A stretch of 64,000 nucleotides of DNA from Tenebrio molitor. Its lineage: Eukaryota; Arthropoda; Insecta; Coleoptera; Tenebrionidae. Below the pieces are notes generated by a model, which was not told where the DNA came from, did not search any database, and saw nothing but the letters and a program-made list of their open reading frames with translations. The position numbers and the translations under genes are program-made. Positions 54,930 through 64,000 of the stretch are shown one piece after another; within the stretch, counting starts at the first letter, position 1; every line of letters starts with the position of its first letter. The stretch covers positions 7,812,001 through 7,876,000 of the forward strand of contig NC_091046.1 in assembly GCF_963966145.1 (NCBI RefSeq), read 5' to 3'.

Positions 54930-55560
54930 CAATCACAATTTTTACAGAAAATTTTTGGAAAAATGTCCAGACCACACCGTGCCCCTTAATCTGCAGCTTA
55001 CTTTCTTGTCCGGACTAACTGACGTAGCGAATCTCCTTTGCAGAAGGATCGCGTGCTACGATTTGAAGATCGCGTGCGCGCTTCACGGTGCTTCTTTTTC
55101 CTCCGGTTGATTCTTTACGACCACGGTGAGGAGGATTTTAATTGTCACTTACGTACCAACTACCCTCCGGCGCCCCTGTGTGCAGTTATGCCTCGCGCAT
55201 TTACATAATATTTGCATAAGTTTTCGCTAAACACCGACAGTTCCAGATCAGACCCCTCATTTCGCGCAGATTACGGAATCTGCAGCCATCGGATTCAGCT
55301 CCATTCTGCCGGACCAGGGGGCGGCCGCCCTTACCTCCAAAACACAAAAGAAATATTGTAATGCGCTCCTTATAAATATTTATGGGATCGTCTAATTCGG
55401 TAGCTATAAAGTGAGTCATTTAGTTTTTAATCGTGTGCCATTCCGAATTTCTGATGTACTGATGATTTTTAAAATTGTCGCCGGTGGCGTGCTTCGGATA
55501 AGGAATTTTCAAATATAGCGGACGCATAATGACGCATAAATTCATTTTAAAATTTACAGA
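54930..55560. promoter_or_regulatory. GC-richer island
   Basis: Contains an octamer-like TATTTGCATAA near 55207 and a GGGGGCGGCCGCCC run near 55316. A minus-strand frame of 72 codons at 55201-55419 has GGAGGTAAGGGC inside it, a fair splice-donor match, so its first 30 codons could be a short exon. No domain is recognised. Regulatory or exonic, undecided. Confidence 0.28.
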
Positions 55561-56099
55561 TAACCGTTATTAAGATCCAGTGACAGATAAGCATATTTTT
55601 CAAACGTGGTGTGCTCCAAGTGTCATAAAGATGCTTCAGGATAACACCGTTTCGGACGGTGATACTAGCATTATATGAATGCGGCACAAGTGTATTAACC
55701 CATTTTTTGTCGACATTTTTTATTAACTTATGAATAATACAAATCCGTATACAGTAAAACGTTATTTATAATCTGCTAATATTGTCTAATTAATTCTAAT
55801 TTCTAATTTAAGGTAATTAGAATAGTTTATCTGGGAGTAAATTAAGCGCGGCCGACTGCATTTGCATTCATAAAAATTGACCCAAACGTTAACAGATTCT
55901 GTTGGATTAAAATGAGTACTGGGTAATTATTATCATTGTCAATTCCGGAGGGTGAAGAAGAAATTGAAGTTGAAGAAGTTGTAAGTTATTTTGTAGCACA
56001 TGATTTCGTAAAATATTGTTCAAAGGATTTGCAAAATTGTCACAGACCTAGGAATGCATCGAGATGAAAATGTTTCAACAGCTCTCTCCAAACAAAAAT
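55561..56099. other. AT-rich sequence, nothing recognised
   Basis: No supportable feature. Confidence 0.45.
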
Positions 56100-57050
56100 C
56101 GAATACACACCCTTGTGTGTTGAGGATTAATGTGTGTGTAAATAAAAAAAAAATAGAAAAAAACGAAAGGTTTTGCTCAAAAATTATTTTTAGCTAAAAG
56201 TGGAGCAGCGCTAAAGAGAAAATGTGAAAGAATGAAATAAATAGAGAAATATTTCGTAAAATATTTTTAGAGAAAATGTAAACAAATAAAAAGTTATCCT
56301 CAAATACAAGAAAAAACTAGAGAAATTTGTGGGAATAAATAAAAATAAAACCAAAAGAGATCAGTGTTAAAAAAAAATAGAAACAAATACATACATAGAG
56401 CAATAATTAAGAATTACTTCTTATGCTCTAACCAGAGTTAGAAGAGTAAAACTCAAAGACAAATATAAACAAACAAAAAAATAATTTTTGAAATAAAATA
56501 TAAGACAAAATTTTCAAAAAAAAGATGAAGAAGAAAGAGAGGTAAGCGTTGTTGACAGAGTTTGGTAAACAACATTATTAAGAGAAAGTAAAACCTAAAA
56601 ACTTTGTTAACTGTATTGAATGAAAGCACGAATGAATAAATATATACCTATGAAGTAAAAGAAAAAACAAAATTCATGAAAAAAAATTTGAAACAGTCAA
56701 AAATTGTTTTTTGGCTAAAAGAATTCATGATAGATTGTGGTATGTATTATTAAATAAATGACGAAATATTTAATGAAATATATTTAGAGGAAATATGAAC
56801 AAGCATAAGTTCATCTACTGTCAATAAAAGAAAAAAAAAACAGACGAAAAAGTTTGAAATAAACAAAAATAAAAACAAAAGAGATCAGTGTTAAAAAAAT
56901 ATTGAAAGTTGTAGCCAAATGGTGAGACTCAAAGAGCAAGACTTTCAATAAAACATTTTTGATTAATTACCTAACTACAAAAACAAGTGAAAGAGAATAA
57001 ACAAACAACAGAATTAATTTTAATTGTATGTATTGATTTCAAGTACCATT
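56100..57050 (+). repeat. A-rich, purine-skewed decayed tandem array, part 1
   Basis: The plus strand is dominated by A with AAATAAA, GAAAG and AGAGAAA words. Long-period duplication is visible: CCAAAAGAGATCAGTGTTAA at about 56350 recurs as ACAAAAGAGATCAGTGTTAA at about 56882, 530 bases later, in similar surroundings. AAAATTATTTTTAGCTAAAA and AAAATTGTTTTTTGGCTAAA are another such pair at a comparable spacing. No coding frame. Confidence 0.6.
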
Positions 57051-57079
57051 TCTAGAGAATATGATTTGGTGAAAATTTT

Positions 57080-57340
57080 CATATTCTAGTTTAAAAAATA
57101 GCTAAGACGACCTCTGTACTCGCTTCTCTCTTAAGGAAACACACATGTCATCCCACAAAAGCGCGTTGCCATTCACATCTTGGACAGATGTTCAAGATTC
57201 ATAATTGATTCCAGATATGCTCTATGGGATTGAAGTCGGATCTTCTTGGTGGCCATACATGCACTATTTGCATTTCAAGACGCAGTTGTTACAATATTTG
57301 CTTTTCGATTGTCATGCACAAAAAGAAGATCACGCCGAGA
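57080..57340 (-). pseudogene. Tc1-like transposase C-terminal relic
   Basis: On the minus strand, FLFVHDNRKANIVTT (canonical ..HDNA.PH....) contains the second catalytic aspartate. About 25 residues on, in a shifted frame, comes VWPPRRSDFNPIEHIWNQL (canonical WP..SPDLNPIEH.W..L), which contains the glutamate at the third catalytic position. Further pieces such as NLEHLSKM and MATRFCGM are what is left of the C-terminus. Frameshifts and stops make it inactive. The first catalytic aspartate and the HTH domain are not present nearby. Confidence 0.78.
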
Positions 57341-58480
57341 CTTTCACAGTCGCACCAATAATTTGAAAAGACAAGCGAGCCAATCCGACACCGAAATATT
57401 AATTTAACAAATTAGATGAAATTTATTTGCGACTAAATAGACCGGATATAACGTTGCTGTTTGTGCAAACGCAAATTGATTGGAAAGATTTGCTCATTTG
57501 CATTAATGCACACTATGCCGAGTCGGAATTTGCATAAACTAATTTTAAAAATGGCAAAAATGCGAAACGGGTTTTTTGCGGCGTTAATAGCAAAACATTA
57601 TATTGTTAATAAACGCTAATTAACAAAAACGAAATTAAATTAGCGTTTGTTTCTTGTTTGTTAACAGTAAATAGAAAATTGCCGACGCTTTTAAGTTAAT
57701 CCCAACTTGGCAGTTAATTTTCATTTTTCACCAATATCTTTTTTACAATCTGACCAACATCCTTTTATTGTCTGTGCACTAGGAGATCTCCTTGAACTTC
57801 ATGTAATGGTATGCACTTAGGAAGCATAAACATATCATTCGAAACAAAGAAAGATAAGCAACAATTACAAAACATGTGCTCTAAAGAAGTTTTGAATAAA
57901 ATTAAATAGAACTTTTGCTGTGCCAAAAGCAAATAATGTCTTCGTGGGCAACGGTCGTACTTTCAGGTACTCGAGCATGTATTAACCTCTTGAACGACTG
58001 CTACAATGGACATTATTAAACCCCATCAGCATAAACTTACCATAAATAATCACATTAGTGGTAATATTTTGTTATTTATTTATGTAAGTGTTCTAATGAA
58101 AAATTAATAAACCAGAACTATGCAAATTGCGGAAGAGTTTATTACGTCGAACTGTATCCCACACTATTTACGAAGGCGATCGCTTGCAGTCGCTGCATCC
58201 TGTATATAAATTTCACTCCTGAAAATGCCTACAATTAATAAAACGAAACAATATAAAGCTAATTTAAAATTTAAATCGATTGTACCACTTGAAATATGTT
58301 CCGCTTAATTGCATCAATTATTCAACGCAAATTCAGAATTTCCACCTACATTCAATAAATTCCACCGGAGCGAGCAAGTTTCCTGTGAAAAGAAACGAAA
58401 GAGAGACGCGTAGCAAAGGACATATTCATTAGATAACATTTTCGTTAGGATGCACGATTTGTATCGTGGATCGATAGTAG
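57341..58480. other. AT-rich sequence between array parts
   Basis: Less A-skewed than its surroundings. It includes a quieter, slightly GC-richer part at 57360-57560. Nothing recognised. Confidence 0.4.
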
Positions 58481-58989
58481 TTTATTTTTTGGGAGAAGAA
58501 AATCTGCAGCAGAATGAAAAAGATCTTTCTTCTTCAATTATTGGTTAATTGCTTTTAATTGAAAGGGATTTGTGTTCATGTCTTCAGTGAAAAATATTTT
58601 TGGAGAAAAATGAATTGTAGCTACAGAAATATCATTTGGTTAAAAAAATTACGTAAGTATTACAAAAATACGGTTAGGTTATTAAAACTTGCGTTAATAA
58701 AACAAATAACAAAGCTTGTTTGGTCGTATTTTGTAATAATTGTTTAGAGAAAGTAAACACGAAGAAGAAAATTGAGTAGTTAAATAAATATCAGAAATAA
58801 ATAAGAAATGTGTAGGACAATTTAACAAAACAAATAAAATTAGTTGGAAATTGTTTATTCTGTGAAAGTAGATGGGAATGGAACGAGGCACAAGAAAAAC
58901 TGCAAAAGTTAAATGAATTATAAAATGTTTTGCCAATAAGTTCTAAACACGCAGAGACAAATATGCAGAAATGAAAAATTTTTTTTTTT
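58481..58989 (+). repeat. A-rich decayed tandem array, part 2
   Basis: Purine-skewed as in part 1. The segment 58835-58975 (AAATTAGTTGGAAATTGTTT, CAAGAAAAACTGCAAAAGTT, TTTTGCCAATAAGTTCTAAA) aligns with 59325-59460 (AAAATTATTTATTATATGAA, TGCAAGAAAAAGTACAAAAA, TTTTGCCAATCATTCCTAAT), again a spacing of about 490 bases. Confidence 0.55.
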
Positions 58990-59262
58990 TGTTCGACATT
59001 GTCAGAATTTGAGAATTTTCTCCTATGTGAACGGATTTTGATAAATATCACAACTTGTCAAAACGAAACGTCAAGCTAATTTTAAAGGTTTTAAGCGATT
59101 TGGAGCCTTGAAGGGGCTCGTCGAACAAAAAAACGTTGTATTCAACTCGTTCGTGTGTAAATTGGGCCTTTTTTGGCACTCGTGGACCTTTAAAACGCGA
59201 GTGAAACGAGTGCCAAAAAAGGCCCAATTTACACACAAACTCGTCAAATAAACTACTATTAT
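58990..59262 (+). repeat. 0.29-kb dispersed repeat (GTTCGACACTGTCAGAATT family), copy B
   Basis: Same orientation as 51909-52205. It is inserted within the A-rich array and slightly shorter in the foldback part: the GTGGGCC arm segment is missing. The minus-strand frame PKKAQFTHERVEYNVFLFDE continues to FDKL and a stop, so it is shorter than in copy A. Confidence 0.88.
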
Positions 59263-59718
59263 GAAAAGAAAGCGTAAATGGATAAAAAAATATGATTGGA
59301 ATTTAAAAAAATATAAATTGAGTTAGTCGAAAATTATTTATTATATGAAAGAATATTGGAGATAAAGAACACAACTGGGACTGCAAGAAAAAGTACAAAA
59401 ATGATTGAGTTATAAATTATTTTGCCAATCATTCCTAATGAAACAGGTACAAATATGAACAATATGTTTTTTAAAGGAAAAGATGAAAACATTTTGATTC
59501 AAAATCAACATATTTAGAAAAATTGAGACAGTCAAGAATTATTCGTTTACGTTAATGAAAAAAACATTAAAAAATGTCCAAAAGAAATAAATACGAGTAC
59601 AAAGATACAAGACATGTTAAAATAAAATAACTTAAGTTTACTGGATAAAATTATTTAAAATGAAACAAAACTACATATAATATGTAAAAAAAATTATTTA
59701 CAATACAGAATGAAAGAA

Positions 59719-59773
<55 letters not shown>

Positions 59774-60321
59774 ACAAATAAACAAATAAATAAATACATG
59801 GAAACCGGAGATATGATTGAATGAATTTAAAAACAAATTATGTACTTTTTATATGAATTGATGGAAACCGAACCAGACCTAAAAGAAAGATTGTAAAAAT
59901 ATATGTATTTTAAAACAAATAACCAACATGAAAAAAAAATGGTGAAAATAGATAAAGATATGCGTAAAGAAAGACACGTCCAGATATTTAAAAGAAATTG
60001 AATGATAAGGTATTACCAAACTAAGGAGAATCTAAAAACAATTAGAATTTTTTTTTTTAAGAAAAAAGGGGAATGTTTAAAATATGTGAAAATAAAATTT
60101 CGTAATAAACCCAACAGAAAAGTAGTAAAATAAAAAGTTGTTAAAAATTGGACTAAACAGAATGACTAAAATATTGAAAAGATTCCTGAATCAAAGTTTT
60201 ATTAAAAATTAATTAAAGAAAATCACATAAAAAGTAGAAGTTTTATAAAATTAAATAATTAATAAATAAATTATTAATTATTTAATTATCTTTTTTTTAT
60301 CTATGTATGAAACAGAGAATA
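59263..60321 (+). repeat. A-rich decayed tandem array, part 3
   Basis: Continuation of the purine-skewed array, with the AAAT microsatellite inside it (separate entry). No coding frame. Confidence 0.5.
59715..59797 (+). repeat. (AAAT)n microsatellite
   Basis: About 20 units of AAAT, slightly interrupted by CAAAT units near the right end. The 61-codon minus-strand frame full of FIYL is its translation shadow. Confidence 0.98.
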
Positions 60322-60613
60322 GAATAGTTATTTATTTAACGAGTTCGTGTGTAATTTGGGCTTTTTTTGGCATGAGTGGGCCAGTTTAAAACTCGAGTGA
60401 AACGAGAGTTTTAAAGGTCCACGAGTGCCAAAAAAACGCAAATTACACAAGAACGAGTTGAATACAACGTTTTTTTGTTCGACGAGCCCCCCCAAAGGCT
60501 CCAAATGGCTGAAAATCTTTAAAATTAGCTTGACGTTTCGTTTTGACAAGTTGTCAAATTCATCAAAATCCGTTCACACAGGAGAAAATTCTCAAATTCT
60601 GACAGTGTCGAAC
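60322..60613 (-). repeat. 0.29-kb dispersed repeat (GTTCGACACTGTCAGAATT family), copy C
   Basis: Inverted relative to copies A and B. It keeps the full foldback: GTTTAAAACTCGAGTG and AAACGAGAGTTTTAAA, with flanking TTTTTTTGGCA and TGCCAAAAAAA. The frame MPKKRKLHKN...PPKGSK (plus strand) is shifted in its middle relative to the other copies. Confidence 0.88.
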
Positions 60614-61370
60614 AAAAAACATTTTCATTGTTTTGGATTGATTAAAATAAAAAGTAATAGATGAATTTTAGATGTTTCAACTGTAACTATTGTAACGTCG
60701 GAATATATTGGATATCTATCAAAAGGTTTCAACAAAAACAACATAAAATGACGGACTTAAAAAAACGAAAAAAGTTAATTATTAATCCTCAGATAAAAGG
60801 CTAGAAACAAGAAATAAACAAAACGCTATTTAACCATGTCTGGTAGACGAGATTATTAAGAGAAAGTAAAACCGCAACACGTAATAAGAACATTTAGTTA
60901 AGATTACGGAACGAATGTATGAGTAAATAAAAAACATCAAGTCTTAAAAATACTTTTCTTTAAGGAAATGACCAAAGCATAAATAGAAAATCAAAAAGAA
61001 AGAATAGCCGAGGTAAAAAGAAAGCAAAAGAATCAAGTGCAATTATTCAAATAACAGTTCAATTAACGCAATATTAAATAAAATGTTTGTGATAGGTTTA
61101 AGGTTAAGATCCAATAACCAAAAAGAAAGAGAAAGATAGTAGAAATGAAATTAGAGGAGTAAAATGAGATTTAAAAAAATAATTTGGCGATTAGGCATAA
61201 CCAGTTACAAGTTAATAAATTATTGTTAAATTACCGTAAAATTATATGTCACGTGAAGTTATGCAAAGATTATGTAAACTGACATTTGTCAGTTCTAAAC
61301 TTACCTTATGTTCTTTCTTTTGTAGATTATCGACATCTGTCGAGTGCAATTATTTAATTGTGTAGATATA
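60614..61370 (+). repeat. A-rich decayed tandem array, part 4, and right edge
   Basis: ATTATTAAGAGAAAGTAAAA at 60850 matches the same word at 56575 in part 1, with similar following text (ACGAATGAATAAATA against ACGAATGTATGAGTAAAT), linking the two ends of the array. From about 61200 the skew fades and nothing is recognised. Confidence 0.5.
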
Positions 61371-61577
61371 TCGAGGGCTCATTTAAATTTATCCTCAAAG
61401 TTGGCGCTGAAGAGTCGATTGTGAACTCACCACTGCAGAGTGAAAATACAAATAAAATAACACAAAAATTGAAGTTAGATTTAAAACAGCTGATCCGTGA
61501 TCTGTAATCCGTGGTGCGTTCACAGTCGACTCTTCAACGCCTACTTTGAGGGAGGATAAATTTAAATGAACACCCGA
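61371..61577. mobile_element. TCGGGTGTTCATTTAAATTT long-TIR MITE, copy 4
   Basis: 207 bp. The left tip is slightly changed (TCGAGGGCTCATTTAAATTT); the right tip AAATTTAAATGAACACCCGA is intact. TA flanks both sides. The interior shares GATCCGTGATCTGTAATCCG with copies 1 and 3. Confidence 0.92.
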
Positions 61578-62030
61578 TATATTTAATTATTTAGCCATTT
61601 TCATTTGTCTCTATTGAATTCCAATCGGTGGCAATAAAGATCTAAACGTTTCCTGTTAAAATAAGAATAAGCAATTAGAGTTTTAGATTTAGTTAAGATT
61701 TTAACCGTTTTACTGCTTTAACAGTCATCAAGAAAGCAAAGCTAAGACATTTATCTGACGCAAACTCTTAAATAAGCCTCAATACTTTAAACCATAAAGT
61801 GTTAATTTCTCAGAAAACATAAACATAAAAGCAAATTTGCCACTTGGGCGTAAATCAACGTTTCTATAGAATGACAGGTAATTTAACGTTATTGCAAAGT
61901 AGAAGTTCTAAAGTTAACACTTTCGGTTAGAAAAGAACGGTAGTACCTCCGATCGATAGTGAGAGGTAATTTTTTGTGCGAAAGCCGTTGGGGAGGAATC
62001 GTGTGGTAGAAATCGCGGCAAAATCGTCCG
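61578..62030. other. AT-rich sequence, nothing recognised
   Basis: A 79-codon minus-strand frame at 61889-62128 is unrecognised. Confidence 0.4.
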
Positions 62031-63120
62031 TTAAAAAACAGTAAGCTTGAACAAACAACAACGTCTGGAGGAGATTGAAAGGTCCCGCATAAGAATAGGG
62101 CACGTGGATATAGGATATACCTCCGCACGAGGGAGAGGCACCCTCAAGACTATCTTATTATGTATTATATTATGTTATTGTGCACCTTTTAAGCTCTTTT
62201 CGGGGGAAAACGTTACAGTCGGCGGCGTTTCGAAACGCCCCGGATCCGTTGTGACTCCAATTTATTCATGAATTTGAGTCGCGGTCCGGTCGACGAAATT
62301 CAAATCGGCCGATAACAGACTCTTATGTAGGTACTAATTAACGACGTTGTTGCGCTTTGACACAGAAATTAACTCGGGTAATCGATTGGGTATTGACATT
62401 ATCGGAGCCAGTCGTAAATAAAGCAATTTAGTTGCAATTAACATGGTAATTGGAAGTGAAGATACTCATCTCGTGCTCACGCGTTACCGCGGGAAAAAAT
62501 GCACCGGCGAGATTGCTCCCGATCTAAAAAAAATCACAATTCATAATTTATCTTGACGCCGAGGCAATTACACGAGACTCCCCAACAATGGACGGATGGT
62601 ATAAACATTTGTACGAATTTGGGGCTGGCTTGCAAACAAGGGTGTTAAATGCCCGCATTGACCGTCGCCGGCCACCAGAAAAACTCGCAAGAAACGACTC
62701 TAATTTCCTACCAAATAAGACGCCGGAGCTCGGCGGAGGCTGCAGGGCCGCCCCGAAGAAGTCGCCGAAGCCGGGCCACGTCAACACCGCCGACCCTCGA
62801 ACTGGTCCGCTGCACTTCTTTTATTCTCCTCCAGCATCTTGCGTTGATCTTTTCCAGGACGCTGAGGTTATCTCGAGCCATTGTAGATTTTCTAAAGATT
62901 GTAGGCACGCGCGCCAACCGAGTAAAAAATAATTTATGGGCCGAAACAACATATGTTCTCTGTTTGTGTTTGATTTGCCATTCGGGAATTTATAGGTTTA
63001 TTTCTTTGGGAGCAGCAGAACATGTGAGGTACTGCCGGCTAGATGTACAGTTATCTTCGCAGAAAGAGTCATTTCGGTTTTTAGTGGATGGATGATCGCT
63101 GGCCGCTCGAAGAAATACAA
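62031..63120. promoter_or_regulatory. GC-richer non-repetitive island
   Basis: 62040-62300 and 62480-62930 are CpG-rich. GGCGTTTCGAAACGCC near 62224 is a perfect 16-base palindrome. Frames of 74, 79, 114 and 148 codons overlap on both strands and none carries a domain I recognise; the 148-codon frame (62649-63095) is arginine- and proline-rich at its GC-rich end. The plus-strand start MNKQQRLEEIERSRIRIGHV (62047) looks protein-like but runs into unlike sequence. Regulatory island or exon-bearing; undecided. Confidence 0.28.
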
Positions 63121-63776
63121 AATGTTTGATCTTTTAATTAAGACGTGCATCATACGTCTCATTTAAATCGTTCGACAACTCCGTGGCATGCTGTACGAAA
63201 TTCGAAATCGATTCGGATTTAATTTGATTTCGAAGAAAGAAGCACGTTTGCTTCGTGGGAACGACGCAAATGCAAAAATATTTGAAAGGGAATAAATAAT
63301 AGGTCATCAAAGGTCCAAAGCGAGTCGTAGATTGGCTCACACGACTGTATGCTCGTCGAGAAAATGTTGACGTAAAGATGATTTTCTTCCCAATTACAGG
63401 AATTGCTTGGTACATATTTAAAATAAAATAAAAGCATTGATTTTTTAGTTTATTGATAAGTAGAAAATGTATTAACTAACAAATTTGGCTAAATGTTTTT
63501 AAAAACACAAGTAACGAGGAATTCATTGCTGAATTGTTAGGATATATTTACTAATACCTAAGTATCCATAACAATACATTTTTTCTTGTTTCTTCAAGAT
63601 TATAACAAGTCTGGATAAATTGTAAAACTCCATTGAACACACTACCCAAAATAAAAAATATTTTCAATTTTCTTAAATTAGAAATACCACTGACTGCAAA
63701 TTATTCTTGCATGTTTGAAATTATTTGTTGTTGAAATTGATTATTCACATCAAAAAAATCTTATTGTAAGTACATA
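63121..63776. other. AT-rich sequence, nothing recognised
   Basis: Frames of 72 and 93 codons on the minus strand at 63134-63437 overlap each other and are unremarkable. Confidence 0.4.
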
Positions 63777-63921
63777 TAGGGTGTTCAAATAAATTTCTCC
63801 TCAAAGTTGGCGTTGAAGAGTCGATTGTGAACTGCACCACGGATTTAACTTTGTTTAAATCTAACCTCACTTTTTATGTTGTTTGTGTTTTTGCTCTGCA
63901 GAAATTTAAATGAACACCCGA
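63777..63921. mobile_element. TCGGGTGTTCATTTAAATTT long-TIR MITE, copy 5
   Basis: 145 bp, the shortest complete copy. The left tip is TAGGGTGTTCAAATAAATTT and the right tip AAATTTAAATGAACACCCGA; TA flanks both sides. The arm AAGTTGGCGTTGAAGAGTCG is intact on the left, but its right counterpart is deleted. The interior TTTAAATCTAACCTCACTTT is shared with copies 1 and 2. Confidence 0.9.
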
Positions 63922-64000
63922 TAGTTTTAGGTAACAATGCGAAATTTATAACTAAATTGTTAATATTATTTTTATTCTTAAAAATATCAACATGTAAATT

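Noticed and set aside
59651..59836. Minus-strand frame with repeated FIYL
   Set aside because: Translation of the AAAT microsatellite.
56100..61200. Possible CRISPR-like or regular short-repeat array
   Set aside because: Repeats are long-period, diverged and A-rich, with no short identical repeats and unique spacers; the genome context is eukaryotic.
62649..63095. 148-codon plus-strand frame overlapping a 114-codon frame and two minus-strand frames
   Set aside because: Several frames open at once in GC-rich DNA indicates composition rather than coding; no motif.

Overview
This window looks like nuclear DNA from an insect. It is AT-rich, no long open frame runs through it, and what coding sequence it has comes from insect-type transposable elements. 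Nothing looks bacterial: there are no operons, ribosome-site spacing or dense genes. A beetle is my best guess from the repeat style (short TA-flanked foldback elements plus mixed LINE and mariner debris), but that is inference. I recognise no cellular protein-coding gene, tRNA, rRNA or CRISPR array.

Two kinds of sequence alternate. The first is transposon-rich and AT-rich (about 2.5-7.8, 9.8-12.7, 15-18.9, 27-28.8, 32.2-36, 38.6-42.2, 44.9-47, 49.6-54, 56-61.6 and 63.8 kb). Relics recognised by translation are: a LINE reverse-transcriptase core at 5.3 kb and a shorter scrap at 6.35 kb; a LINE with RT and C-terminal parts at 17.9-18.8 kb; a 5'-truncated LINE with a perfect 13-bp target-site duplication at 27.5-28.25 kb; an RTE-type LINE tail on the minus strand at 51.3-51.9 kb; a LINE C-terminal domain at 52.6-53.0 kb; mariner/Tc-type transposase pieces at 16.1, 27.25, 32.65 and 57.1-57.3 kb; and a hAT-like terminus at 35.8 kb.

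Most named features are non-coding elements defined by inverted or repeated sequence. They include a 364-365-bp TA-flanked family in three copies, a second TA-flanked long-TIR family in five copies, several two-copy families, and large palindromes. The most elaborate is a 1.8-kb nested palindrome at 10841-12665. A 2-kb composite at 44.95-46.99 kb has a 684-bp foldback between inverted copies of a repeat carrying a 116-residue open frame. From about 56.1 to 61.2 kb lies a purine-skewed, A-rich region that reads as a decayed long-period tandem array, invaded by a Tc1 relic and two copies of a 0.29-kb dispersed repeat.

The second kind is non-repetitive, GC-richer sequence with many homeodomain-type ATTA sites (8.63-8.85, 13.26-14.5, 24.9-25.55, 29.8-31.7, 36.85-38.06, 43.1-43.8, 47.1-49.35, 54.9-55.56 and 62.0-63.1 kb). 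These are the likeliest places for cis-regulatory DNA or isolated exons. Two minus-strand frames, at 14.11-14.48 and 31.32-31.66 kb, look protein-like and lie beside plausible splice signals, but neither resembles a family I can name. The simplest reading of the window is a long intergenic or intronic interval, with regulatory islands separated by layers of old and some younger transposon insertions.
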